Below are positions 45,195 through 54,209 of a DNA stretch of 64,000 nt, one piece after another. This DNA is from JBHHUI01 sp965248775 (GTDB taxonomy: Bacteria; Chloroflexota; Anaerolineae; Anaerolineales; JBHHUI01). A program made the position numbers and the translations under genes. The notes below the pieces were generated by a model, which was not told where the DNA came from, searched no databases, and saw nothing but the letters and a program-made list of their open reading frames with translations. Numbering within the stretch: position 1 is the stretch's first letter; every line of letters starts with the position of its first letter. The stretch lies in assembly GCA_965248775.1 (NCBI GenBank), contig OZ252150.1, forward strand, positions 1,302,001-1,366,000. Reading direction: 5' to 3'.

Positions 45195-46788
45195 CTAGCA
45201 GTTTGTCGGAGAGACAAGTACTTTTACAACATGAATAGCCCTACAGGGCAAAATGAGCAGTTGATTGCGACAAAACAAGCGTAAAACAGTGTGCATTTCA
45301 TGGAGGGCAAACCACCTTCTCTCAGCGAGTAGCAGGCGCGCCAAAGCAGCCCCGGCTAAAGCACACCCTTTGCTTGGTAGAGGGTGTGCATGCGTTTGAG
45401 GTTGAACGCTAGGCAGACCAGACACCATTCCCCGGCTGCTGCCAGCAGGCCGCGCAGAGAAAACTGGCGGAAGCCCAGGACTTCCTTGATGATACCAATG
45501 ACGGGTTCCACTGTGCATTTGCGTAAACGGTAGCTGGCTTTGCCGATTTCGGTTTGTAGTTTGTAAGCCATCTTGACTTTCGGACTGGCATCTTCCGGTG
45601 GCGGAGCAGGCATTTGTTCAAAGAAGGTACGCCAGCTTTTGTGGTGAGGTTCGCGACCGGTAGCAATGTAAGGATCAATGCCAAGCTTCTCAAGTGCTGC
45701 GATGTTCGCTTTGCTGAAATATCCATAATCCAAAGCGGCAGCCTTTGGTTTGCCTACTTTTGGAGAGATGGCATCCAGGGTTGGCTCAGCTTCTTTTTTG
45801 TCATTCGGATGGTTCGAAAGTGAAGGCGCCACAATCAAGAGGCTCTCCTGCTCCACAGCAACTTGAACGTTGTAATGCTGGTCGAAGCCATTATTGGTGC
45901 TGTTTTTCATGATGCGAGAGTCCGGATCAGTGAAGTTGTACTGATCTTTGTCCCGTGGTCCCGGCTGCGGTGGTTTCGGTTTGCGACCTCGGGGTTTATG
46001 CCCAGTTTTGCGAGACTTTTCTTCCCGCTCACGCTGTTTGGCTTCGTATTCAGCCCTCTCGGCTTCATATCGTTCCTGCGCACGGGCTTCTAAGACGGCT
46101 TTGGCTTCTGCCAGATTTGCCAAACGTTTCTTGCGAATGGCAATTTCGTCTTCAATGACGAGCCCTTCCGGCAACTGGAGATCACCCTGATCAGCTTGCT
46201 CACCGAGTTCGAAGAGTTTGTTCACTTCCTGGCGCAGTTGGGTCTCTAGTTTTATCAGACGCTTGTAACTGACCGCTTTGCTCTTGGATGCATCAGCATG
46301 CACCTTGCTACCATCCAGACTGATATTACCCAACTTCAGCACCTCAGCAACTTGGGCCAGGAGCAAGATCTGCACAAATAACTCTTGGATCGCAGCCAGA
46401 AAGGTTTTGCGAAAGTTGGCAATTGTGTCGTGGTCAGGATGCAGCCCACTGGCAATATAGCGGAATGGGATACTCTCATAGGTGGCTTTCTCAATCTTAC
46501 GAGAACTGAACACCCCGTTGGCATAACCATAGAAGAGCAATCCCAACAGGATCTCTGGCGCAATAGGTTGACCACCCGTCGGTGCATATTGTGCATAGAT
46601 CATACCCAAATCCAACTGGGCGATAACATCCACCACAAATCGTGCCAAATGATTGGATGGCAGGGCTTCTTCCAGACTGATTGTCTGTTTGAGCATCACT
46701 TCGTAATTGGGTTTCTTGAATTTTCTAGCCATGCCCGTAGATTATCACCGATTTCGCTATCTCAGGTTGCTCTCCGACAAACTGCTAG
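45195..46788. mobile_element. IS1182-type element, copy B, 1594 bp
   Basis: Same ends and length as copies A and C, flanked by CTAG. Orientation is minus, the same as the MDR gene that begins 12 bases downstream. It separates that gene from its original promoter; the other flank continues CATTGGCGGCAC on the minus strand. Confidence 0.93.
45356..46732 (-). CDS. IS1182-family transposase, copy B
   Basis: 458 residues, complete, nearly identical to copies A and C. It shares the AKGVL end with C, and has one private change (FLAAIQEL where A and C have FLAEIQEL). The same three catalytic blocks are present. Confidence 0.93.
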   Translation of the reverse strand: MARKFKKPNYEVMLKQTISLEEALPSNHLARFVVDVIAQLDLGMIYAQYAPTGGQPIAPEILLGLLFYGYANGVFSSRKIEKATYESIPFRYIASGLHPDHDTIANFRKTFLAAIQELFVQILLLAQVAEVLKLGNISLDGSKVHADASKSKAVSYKRLIKLETQLRQEVNKLFELGEQADQGDLQLPEGLVIEDEIAIRKKRLANLAEAKAVLEARAQERYEAERAEYEAKQREREEKSRKTGHKPRGRKPKPPQPGPRDKDQYNFTDPDSRIMKNSTNNGFDQHYNVQVAVEQESLLIVAPSLSNHPNDKKEAEPTLDAISPKVGKPKAAALDYGYFSKANIAALEKLGIDPYIATGREPHHKSWRTFFEQMPAPPPEDASPKVKMAYKLQTEIGKASYRLRKCTVEPVIGIIKEVLGFRQFSLRGLLAAAGEWCLVCLAFNLKRMHTLYQAKGVL

Positions 46789-47017
46789 GTGCCGCCAATG
46801 TCATGGCTGCGAATAAATGTCCAGCCCGTTTGGGCGCTCCCGGCCTGACCACAAAGCGCCCGGACACGATAATTTCGTTTTGTGGGTATCCCTCCCTCCT
46901 ACGAGTGGGTCGAGGGCAACTAGGATTGCAACGTACGCAAAAGCCTTCTGGAGGAATTTTTCGAGTCAAGTGCTACGCTAAGCGGCAGCTCCGCTGAAAA
47001 AATAATTTGTCGATTGG

Positions 47018-47152
47018 ATGCACTTGCTTGAGAATGGCTACGATATCCGCTCTGTGCAGGAACTTCTGGGTCACAAAGATTTGAAGACGACAATGATCTA
47101 CACCCACGTTGTCAATCGCGGCCCCGGGGGCGTTCGCAGCCCGCTTGATTAA
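47018..47152 (+). pseudogene. C-terminal fragment of an integron-type tyrosine recombinase
   Basis: The last 44 codons of an IntI/XerC-like integrase: HLLENGYDIRSVQELLGHKD, then LKTTMIYTHVVNRG and the end GVRSPLD. These include the conserved LLGH motif and the catalytic Tyr in TTMIYTHV. Upstream the frame has a stop at 47003 and no integrase sequence, so this is a remnant. The remaining bases from 46789 to 47017 show no other gene. The ending is characteristic of integron integrases. Confidence 0.8.
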
Positions 47153-47215
47153 TTCTGCGCTTGGAGGCCTCTACGATTGAGAGCAGATAATTAATTCGAT
47201 TTCTTTTGAGAAAGC

Positions 47216-49378
47216 TCAGGTCAAGTGGAGCGGCAACTCCCTCAGACGCTCGCCTGTCAAGCTGAACACTGCATTTGCAACTGCCGCCGCAACAGGGCCA
47301 ATGGGCGGTTCTCCCATACCATAGGGAACTTCGCCGGACTGAATCACGAAAACATCTACATCTGGGCTGCGGTCAATAGTCAGCAAGGGATAGCGATCAA
47401 AGTTGTCTGCCTGCAGGCGTCCGTCCTTGAGAGTTACCTGCTCGATTAGCGTGGAACTGAGACCCATCATGATCGCGCCCTCTGTCTGTGTAGTTGCGCC
47501 ATCCGGGTTAATGATCAAGCCGGGGTCTACAACCGCCGTAACCTTATGAACCCGTATCTCGCCTGCTTCAATCGAGACTTCGGCCACTTGCCCTACGATG
47601 GTCTTAACATCATTGCAGATTGCCAGACCGCGCGCACGGCCCGCGGGAGGGGCGCTCTCCCAATCCGATTTGTCTCCCAGTGTTTCGAGAACAGTCTGAT
47701 AACGCATGCCCAGCGCACCATCTGGCAAATGTTGCAGCCGGAATTGCAGGGGGTCAGTGCCGGAAGCGTGTGCGAGCTCGTCCATGAAACTCTCAATGGC
47801 AAAAGTATTCGCCAGCAGACCCAGGCCGCGCCACCAGCCCGTACGGATAGGAATCTCTGTTCGCCAGGCCTGTGCTCTTCGGTTCGGAATGCCATACGCA
47901 ACTGTCGCGCCACGCCAGGCGCCGAAGTCCGCCCCCATCACCGTAGCCACAATGCCGGGCATGAACGGAAATGCCACATCGCCGCTGGCCTGCTGGTGTT
48001 CAAACGCTTCAATACTCCCGGCGTTGTTCAGCACTGCTTGCAGCACATGATGAGTCGGAGGGCGCAGAAAGCTATCGTGGAAATCTTCTGATCGGTTCCA
48101 GCCAACGTGGACCGGCTTGCCCGTAGCATCTGATAACACAGCTGCTCCCTTTGCAACCGTCTCGTCGATTTTGTGCCCGAAACCACCGCCGAGATAAGTG
48201 GGCGTAACAACAACGCTCTCTTCGTCGCGGTCGAGTAGTTTCGAAATTGTCGTGCGCAAAGCTGCGGATGACTGCGTCGAGGCCCAGATCCCAACACCGT
48301 CTGAGCGCACATCTGCGAGGGCGGCTGGCGGCTCGAGGTGGGCGTGGAACGCTAGCGGGCTGCGGTATTCTGCCCGAATCGTCTGCTCAGCCTCCAATAT
48401 GGGTTCGGCGTCCCCCTCAGACTGGATGACAACCCCCAGACCATTCCCAACCGTCACCAGCCCTTCAATATCTTCTTGTTGCCAATTACGGCCGGCATCC
48501 CATTCGAGATCGAGCGCGCTGAGGGCTGCATGTGCCTGAGCCCGGGACTCGGCGACTACCCCGACAATTTCACCTTCGATTACAACCCGTACAACACCCG
48601 GCATTTCATTGGCCGATCCGGGTCGCGCCCGCACCAGATGGCCGTCAAGCGTTTGCGGACTTGCCAGCGCACCATAATGCATTCCCGGCAATCGGGCGTC
48701 ATAACCGTATACCGCACTCCCCAAAATTTTGTCACGCAGATCGACACGCGGTAGCGCCTCGCCGATGATTTGGAAATCTTGCATCGGTTTCAGCGTGGGA
48801 GCCTCTTCCGGCACAACCCATTCGTCTGCTACCGCCACAATCTGAGCGTACGTAATCTGCGTGTTGGGTTCTCCGTCGACATAGAAACTACCCTGCAATG
48901 CAATCAGAGCACCCGTGTTCACATTCAGTTGTCGCGCTGCCTCGCTGTGTAACATATTCTGTAATGTTGCCGCCGCCTGCCGCAGGGGTAGATACAACGA
49001 AGTAACGGAGTTGCTCCCGGCCGTGATCGACGCACTCGCTACATCGCTGTCTGAGCCCGCCTGCACCACTAGCACCTGCTCCCAATCCACTCCAAGATCT
49101 TCAGCTGCGATCTGCGCCAGTGCAGTGTGAATACCCTGACCCATTTCGGATTTTGGGATGGAGATAAGCACTTGGTTTTCCGGCGTGATTTCGAACCAGG
49201 CAAATGGCTCGCTAGGCATCGTGCCAAAACTTCCGTCCGAATCTGCCAGGGTCTCGGCTATCCGTAATCTAAGAGCGGGGGCACCCAGCCGCACCCCAAG
49301 AAACAACCCAACCCCAGCGGTTCCCGAAAGTACAAGGAATTCCCGCCTGGACAACTTGCGAACTCTAAAACGGCTCAT
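47216..49378 (-). CDS. Molybdenum hydroxylase large subunit, isoquinoline 1-oxidoreductase type
   Basis: 720 residues. A twin-arginine signal (LSRREFLVLSGTAGVGLFLG) exports the folded enzyme. The xanthine-dehydrogenase-like molybdopterin domains follow: FEITPENQVLISIPKSEMGQGIHTALAQI, VTPTYLGGGFGHKIDE, GWWRGLGLLANTFAIESFMDELA, DPGLIINPDGATTQTEGAIMMGLSS, GMGEPPIGPVAAAVANAVF. Family name: xanthine dehydrogenase, molybdenum-binding subunit / IorB. With the 2Fe-2S partner it oxidises an aldehyde or N-heterocycle. No FAD subunit gene is next to it, as in IorAB, which hands electrons to a cytochrome or quinone. Its start overlaps the partner's stop by 4 bases. Confidence 0.9.
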   Translation of the reverse strand: MSRFRVRKLSRREFLVLSGTAGVGLFLGVRLGAPALRLRIAETLADSDGSFGTMPSEPFAWFEITPENQVLISIPKSEMGQGIHTALAQIAAEDLGVDWEQVLVVQAGSDSDVASASITAGSNSVTSLYLPLRQAAATLQNMLHSEAARQLNVNTGALIALQGSFYVDGEPNTQITYAQIVAVADEWVVPEEAPTLKPMQDFQIIGEALPRVDLRDKILGSAVYGYDARLPGMHYGALASPQTLDGHLVRARPGSANEMPGVVRVVIEGEIVGVVAESRAQAHAALSALDLEWDAGRNWQQEDIEGLVTVGNGLGVVIQSEGDAEPILEAEQTIRAEYRSPLAFHAHLEPPAALADVRSDGVGIWASTQSSAALRTTISKLLDRDEESVVVTPTYLGGGFGHKIDETVAKGAAVLSDATGKPVHVGWNRSEDFHDSFLRPPTHHVLQAVLNNAGSIEAFEHQQASGDVAFPFMPGIVATVMGADFGAWRGATVAYGIPNRRAQAWRTEIPIRTGWWRGLGLLANTFAIESFMDELAHASGTDPLQFRLQHLPDGALGMRYQTVLETLGDKSDWESAPPAGRARGLAICNDVKTIVGQVAEVSIEAGEIRVHKVTAVVDPGLIINPDGATTQTEGAIMMGLSSTLIEQVTLKDGRLQADNFDRYPLLTIDRSPDVDVFVIQSGEVPYGMGEPPIGPVAAAVANAVFSLTGERLRELPLHLT

Positions 49379-49860
49379 GTCAACGCCTCGCTTGCCATGA
49401 TTTCGGCGGCTTGCGCGACCGCACCTTTTATGCGGTAGTAACAGCCACAGCGACAGTAGTTCTTGCTCATGGCCTTAATGATCTCGTCCGGAGAGGGCTG
49501 TGGATTTTCGGCAAGGAAGGCTGCCGCGGTCATCATCTGTCCGCTCATGCACCAGCTGCATTGCGGTACCTGGGCATCCAGAAAAGCCTGCTGGATGGGG
49601 TGCAGCTGTATGGTTCCATCGGGTGCGAGTTCTGAAATACCCTCGATGGTACGGATTTCTTTGCCGACGACACTGTCGAGCGGTGTGATGCAGGCGCGTG
49701 TTGCCACACCGTCTACATGTACGGTGCATGATCCGCAAATGCCGATCCCACAGCCAAATTTTGTTCCAGTCAGGCCGAGCTCATCTCGCAATACCCATAA
49801 CAGCAATCGCGTTGGGCTGTCTGGGAGTTCATAATCTTCTTCGTTGATTCTGAGTCTCAT
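49375..49860 (-). CDS. 2Fe-2S subunit of molybdenum hydroxylase (IorA type)
   Basis: 161 residues from the ATG at 49860, preceded by GGAGACATA; an upstream frame extension lacks such a site and family sequence. Plant-type 2Fe-2S cluster: KFGCGIGICGSCTVHVDG (about 40-57) plus Cys in TRACITPL; second cluster: PQCSWCMSGQMMTAAAFL and NYCRCGCYYRIKGAV. It carries electrons from the molybdenum site of the large subunit. The ATGA overlap with the large-subunit gene shows a two-gene operon. Confidence 0.93.
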   Translation of the reverse strand: MRLRINEEDYELPDSPTRLLLWVLRDELGLTGTKFGCGIGICGSCTVHVDGVATRACITPLDSVVGKEIRTIEGISELAPDGTIQLHPIQQAFLDAQVPQCSWCMSGQMMTAAAFLAENPQPSPDEIIKAMSKNYCRCGCYYRIKGAVAQAAEIMASEALT

Positions 49861-49925
49861 TATGTCTCCAGCGGTAACGAATGTATCTTGATTCATTCTA
49901 TCCGAATATCGGGTGATTAAAAAGT

Positions 49926-49964
49926 AAGACCTCGGAGATCTGGTAAACGTCCGAGGTCTTTTAA
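49926..49964 (-). terminator. Terminator of the beta-oxidation operon
   Basis: AAGACCTCGGA pairs perfectly with TCCGAGGTCTT (11 bp) around a 13-base loop. It lies after the thiolase stop (50043) on the minus strand and before the IorA-type gene, followed by a T-rich run. It keeps the molybdenum hydroxylase unit separate. Confidence 0.85.
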
Positions 49965-50042
49965 ATTTCACTCCGAGCAGAGCGAGGAGTCTTGGCCATT
50001 AACGTAGGATGTGAGGAGATTCGTTCACTGCGCCTTGGGCGA

Positions 50043-51227
50043 TCAGTTCAAGCGCTCAAATACCCCCGCTGCACCCTGACCACCACCGATGCACATCGTG
50101 ACCATGCCGAAGCGGTTCTGGCGCCGGCGCATCTCGTACATCAATTGCACAGTTAATTTCGTGCCGGTCGCGCCGAGCGGATGCCCGAGCGCAATTGCAC
50201 CCCCATTTACATTTGTGTTCTCCAGGTCGATGCCCAGCTCGCGGATGACAGCCACCGCCTGGGCGGCAAAAGCTTCATTCAGTTCGATCAATTCGATCTG
50301 GTCGAGGCTCATACCGGCGCGTTCCAAGGCCTTCGGCACTGCTTTGATCGGGCCGATGCCCATAATTTCGGGTGGTACGCCCGCAACGCCATAGGAGACA
50401 AAACGTAAAATTGGAGTCAGGCCGAGCGCTTCTGCCTTTTGGCGTTCCATGACGAGCACCATCGCGGCTCCATCCGAGAGTGGGGATGCATTTCCAGCCG
50501 TGACAGTACCGCCTTCGCGGAAAACTGGCCGTAGCCGCGCAAGCCCTTCCAGGGTCGTGCCGCGGCGTACATGTTCGTCCTTGTTGAAGATCACTTTCTT
50601 GCGGATCTGGGTACCATTGGGGCCGGGAGTCACCTCTTCAAATTCCACCGGCACGATCTCGGCTTCGAACCTGCCATCGTCCTCGGCCGCCGCCGCGCGT
50701 GTGTGGCTGCGCAGGGCGAATTCATCCTGCGCGTGTCGCGAGACTTCGAATTCCTCTGAAACATGTTCGGCAGTCAGGCCCATGTTCATATAGACTTCCG
50801 GGCGGTTGGCCGCCATGTATGGATCGGGTGAAACACGATAGCCGCTCATCGGCACCAGACTCATCGTCTCCACGCCCCCTGCAAGGACGACGTCCGCGCC
50901 GCCTGCGATTACACGCTCACTGGCCTGGGCGATCGTCTGGAGCCCGGAGGAACAGAAGCGGTTGACTGTTACCGCGGGTACGCTGTCCGGCAAGCCCGCA
51001 TGTAATGCGATCACACGTGCGGTGTTCAACCCCTGTGCGGCCTCCGGCATGGCACAGCCCAGGATGACATCGTCGATCTCGTGAGGATCGAGTTTGCCTT
51101 CCGTCCGGCGCAAAAGTTCTTTGATGGCCGTAACCGCCATATGGTCAGATCGTTGGTGCGCCGTTAAGCCTTTCTTGGCTTTGCCCACGGCTGTTCGTAC
51201 CCCTTCAACAATTACAGCTTCTCTCAT
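50043..51227 (-). CDS. fadA: Acetyl-CoA acyltransferase (thiolase)
   Basis: 394 residues. Active Cys in TVNRFCSSGLQTIAQA (about residue 90), NGGAIALGHPLGATG with the His (about 350), and the second Cys in CIGGGQGAAGVFERL at the end. It cleaves 3-ketoacyl-CoA to acetyl-CoA and a shortened acyl-CoA. It is the last gene of the operon, 87 bases after the FadN-like gene, and a strong terminator follows. Start ATG has GAGACCAAG before it. Confidence 0.93.
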   Translation of the reverse strand: MREAVIVEGVRTAVGKAKKGLTAHQRSDHMAVTAIKELLRRTEGKLDPHEIDDVILGCAMPEAAQGLNTARVIALHAGLPDSVPAVTVNRFCSSGLQTIAQASERVIAGGADVVLAGGVETMSLVPMSGYRVSPDPYMAANRPEVYMNMGLTAEHVSEEFEVSRHAQDEFALRSHTRAAAAEDDGRFEAEIVPVEFEEVTPGPNGTQIRKKVIFNKDEHVRRGTTLEGLARLRPVFREGGTVTAGNASPLSDGAAMVLVMERQKAEALGLTPILRFVSYGVAGVPPEIMGIGPIKAVPKALERAGMSLDQIELIELNEAFAAQAVAVIRELGIDLENTNVNGGAIALGHPLGATGTKLTVQLMYEMRRRQNRFGMVTMCIGGGQGAAGVFERLN

Positions 51228-51314
51228 CTTGGTCTCCAGTCTCTCGTCTCCAATTTGCCAGCGTTCAGTGCATCACCCAGTATTCACTGAAAACTGGTGA
51301 CTTTATATTGCTTA

Positions 51315-53741
51315 CTAATTGCGCAACGGCTTTCCCGTCTGCAAAGTGTGCATGATACGCTCGGTGGTCTTCGGCTCCTGGATCAATTCTACCAACGCCG
51401 CGCGTTCCAGATCAAGAATATATTGTTCGTCCACCCACGTCGGGCCGGAGAGTTCGCCGCCGCTCAGTACCCAACCTAATTTTTCTCCAATTAGCCGATC
51501 GTGGTCTGTAATGTAATTTCCATCTCGCAATTGGAAAAGGCTGAGGCGCACAGCCGCGAGCATGTCTCGACCCGCTGCGTAAATCTTCTCCCGCACCGGC
51601 GCGCGATAACCTGAATGTGCCAAATGGAGCGCCTCGCGTTTTGCCTCGCCCAACAACTGATCACGGTCCATCACAATCCGATCGGAGGGCAGCAGGAATC
51701 CCAGTTCACGTGCTTCTTTTGCACCCATGCTGACTTTGGCGAAACCGATTGTCTGGAAGACATGCTGCAAGGGGGGTAACGGATCGCCATTTTGGATACG
51801 CATGACCGGATTGACAACCCTGCGTAGCAGTTCTTTACAACCACCCCAGCCAGGGATGATGCCAACACCAACTTCTACCAGACCCATGTACAGTTCCATG
51901 TGCGCAACGATGCGTGTTGCCGCCAGCGATATTTCCACACCGCCGCCGAGCGTGCGGTCGAATGGTGCTACGACGATTGGCTTTTCTGAATAGCGCATCC
52001 GCATCAACAGGTCCTGGAAGCGACGCGAAAAGGCTTCAACATATTCGGCCGGGGGAATTCCACTCGCCATAATGCGGGTCGGATCGATGTTCGCGCCTGC
52101 GCTGAACATGCTGCCCTCGTTGCCGATTACCATAGCATCGTATTCGCTATTGTTCAGTCTTTTCAGCGCGCTCTCCAACATGTCGCCTACGCCCTCGCCC
52201 AGGCTGTTGGCTTTACCGTGGAACTCCAACAACAGCGCGCCATCGCCGAGGTCGAGCAATCCCGCTTCAGCATTACCTTCAAGTTCGCGGCCACTGCGGT
52301 TTAGATCGCCTAGTTTGATCACACTGGGGGGCTTATGGATCGGCGTGAACACCTGGCCGCTGACATCGTATTGTTCCAGGTTGCCAGCGCTGTGGCGATA
52401 AAACGAAGAGTGTCCGGAGGCCAGCATTTGTCTCACCCACTCTGGGACAACATAGCCGTCGGTCTCCATGCGGTCGGCGCATTCCTGCACACCTAGCGCG
52501 TCCCAGATTTCAAATGGTCCTGCTTCGTGGAAGTAGCCCCAGCGCACAGCATTGTCAATTGAATAAATATCGTCCGAGATTTCCGGGATACTCTGTGCAG
52601 CATATGACAGTTCGAATGCGAGTGTGTGCCAGATATAACGCGCGGCTTTATCGTCGTGTTGAATCAATGCGCGCAATCTTTCGCCGAGATCGGCTATCTT
52701 GCGCACCGAGCCGATGGACTCAAAGCGCACCTTCGTGGGTGCCACATGCTCCATGCTTACGACATCAAGTGGCCAGAACTCTTTTTTGCCGTTTTGTTGC
52801 ACTTGTTTGTAAAACCCGACTTTGGTCTTATTGCCCAGCCATCCGTTTTCCACCATCTTGTCGAGCAGTGCGCCTCCCGCACCGGCTGTGCGTGCTGCGG
52901 CTGCATCGTCTGGTAAATTCTTGGCGGCGTTGTTGCCCACATCGCGAGCGACGTCGATCCCCACGAGATCGATCAGCCGAAAGACGGCAGACTTCGGATG
53001 CCCCATCAACGGCCCCGCAATGGCATCCACTTCTTCAACGCTATAGCCATTTTCCAATGCGTATGAAATGCGAAAGCCGCTCGTTGCGCCGCCGATTCGG
53101 TTGGCGATGAAGCTGGGCGTGTCTTTACAGACCACGGTGCCCTTGCCGAGCACATCGGAGCCAAAGCGTTTGAAGAACTCCAGCAAGCCAACATCGGTGT
53201 CGGGCGTGGGGATCAATTCGAGCAACTTTAGATAGCGCGGCGGGTTGAAGAAATGCGTGCCGAGAAAGTGGCGTCTGAAATTTTCGCTGCGCCCGGCTGC
53301 GATTTTGTGCAACGGCAGCCCGGAAGTATTGGATGTGACAATGGTGTTCGGCGAGATGGTCGCTTCGAGTCGTTCGAAGAATGCGCGTTTAATATCCAGC
53401 TTTTCGACAATGGCTTCGATGATCCAATCCACATCGTCGAGTTTGTCAAAATCGTCTTCCAGATTACCGACAGTGAAAAGATCGAGGTCCGCTTTGGAAA
53501 ACAACGCCGCCGGTCGGGATTTCTTTATACGCTCCAGTCCAGCGTTGACTATTCGATTCCGTACCTTGGGATGTTCCAGGGTAAGACCCGCATTTTCCTC
53601 TTTCGCGGTCAGCTCTCGCGGAGCGATGTCGAGCAATGTCACCGGGATGCCGACCCCGGCCAGTAATGCGGCGATCCCGCTCCCCATTGTGCCCGACCCT
53701 ACGACCGCGGCGGTGTTGATCCTATATTTCGACCTGTTCAT
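51315..53741 (-). CDS. 3-hydroxyacyl-CoA dehydrogenase / enoyl-CoA hydratase fusion (FadN-like)
   Basis: 808 residues with the dehydrogenase first, as in Bacillus FadN and unlike E. coli FadB. NAD site AAVVGSGTMGSGIAALLAGVGIPVTLLDI (residues 12-40); TSNTSGLPLHKIAAG; FFNPPRYLKLLELIPT; a second HAD C-domain around 350-460. The hydratase is at about 510-700: NEGSMFSAGANIDPT (oxyanion loop) and PFDRTLGGGVEISLAATRIVA. It does the two middle steps of beta-oxidation. It lies between the GxxExxY gene and the thiolase, all in one direction. Confidence 0.92.
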   Translation of the reverse strand: MNRSKYRINTAAVVGSGTMGSGIAALLAGVGIPVTLLDIAPRELTAKEENAGLTLEHPKVRNRIVNAGLERIKKSRPAALFSKADLDLFTVGNLEDDFDKLDDVDWIIEAIVEKLDIKRAFFERLEATISPNTIVTSNTSGLPLHKIAAGRSENFRRHFLGTHFFNPPRYLKLLELIPTPDTDVGLLEFFKRFGSDVLGKGTVVCKDTPSFIANRIGGATSGFRISYALENGYSVEEVDAIAGPLMGHPKSAVFRLIDLVGIDVARDVGNNAAKNLPDDAAAARTAGAGGALLDKMVENGWLGNKTKVGFYKQVQQNGKKEFWPLDVVSMEHVAPTKVRFESIGSVRKIADLGERLRALIQHDDKAARYIWHTLAFELSYAAQSIPEISDDIYSIDNAVRWGYFHEAGPFEIWDALGVQECADRMETDGYVVPEWVRQMLASGHSSFYRHSAGNLEQYDVSGQVFTPIHKPPSVIKLGDLNRSGRELEGNAEAGLLDLGDGALLLEFHGKANSLGEGVGDMLESALKRLNNSEYDAMVIGNEGSMFSAGANIDPTRIMASGIPPAEYVEAFSRRFQDLLMRMRYSEKPIVVAPFDRTLGGGVEISLAATRIVAHMELYMGLVEVGVGIIPGWGGCKELLRRVVNPVMRIQNGDPLPPLQHVFQTIGFAKVSMGAKEARELGFLLPSDRIVMDRDQLLGEAKREALHLAHSGYRAPVREKIYAAGRDMLAAVRLSLFQLRDGNYITDHDRLIGEKLGWVLSGGELSGPTWVDEQYILDLERAALVELIQEPKTTERIMHTLQTGKPLRN

Positions 53742-53788
53742 TTTGCCTCGAATATTTCACCGCAGAGACGCGGAGAACGCTGAGTTTA

Positions 53789-54175
53789 CTAATTTTCATT
53801 TAAGTTGTGAACCAATCGGCGAATACCGCGCTTCAAGACAAGCACATTGAAATTCAAAAGGAGGTCGACAGGCCAGGAACCGAGCTTCAAATATGTGAAC
53901 AATTGAGCTTCGTGGATTGGCAGAAGTTTTTCTACCGCTATTATCTCTAAGACGACATCGTTATGAATCAAATTGTCGATTCGATATCCACAATCCAGTT
54001 GAGTTCCCTTGTACTCAATCGGCAATGCGCGCTGTCGAGTGTAAGGAATTTCACGTAGTGACAATTCGCGACACAAGCATTCTTCATACGCCGATTCAAG
54101 AAGCCCCGGGCCTAGTACGCGGTGTACTTCAATAGCAGCACCGATCACGGCCTTAGTTATTTGGTTAATCTCCAA
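53789..54175 (-). CDS. GxxExxY family protein
   Basis: 128 residues. The family motif GPGLLESAYEECLCREL is at about residues 22-38, and DNLIHNDVVLEIIAVEKLLPIHEAQLFTYLKL follows with the D-x-E-x-K-like nuclease-style residues (Asp67, Glu, Lys) noted for this family. Function is unknown; a PD-(D/E)XK nuclease relation has been suggested. It is embedded in the beta-oxidation operon, with 47 bases to the next gene. It may be a passenger rather than a pathway member. Confidence 0.9.
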   Translation of the reverse strand: MEINQITKAVIGAAIEVHRVLGPGLLESAYEECLCRELSLREIPYTRQRALPIEYKGTQLDCGYRIDNLIHNDVVLEIIAVEKLLPIHEAQLFTYLKLGSWPVDLLLNFNVLVLKRGIRRLVHNLNEN

Positions 54176-54209
54176 TGATTGAATCTCTCTGCGACTCCGC
54201 GGTGAAAAT

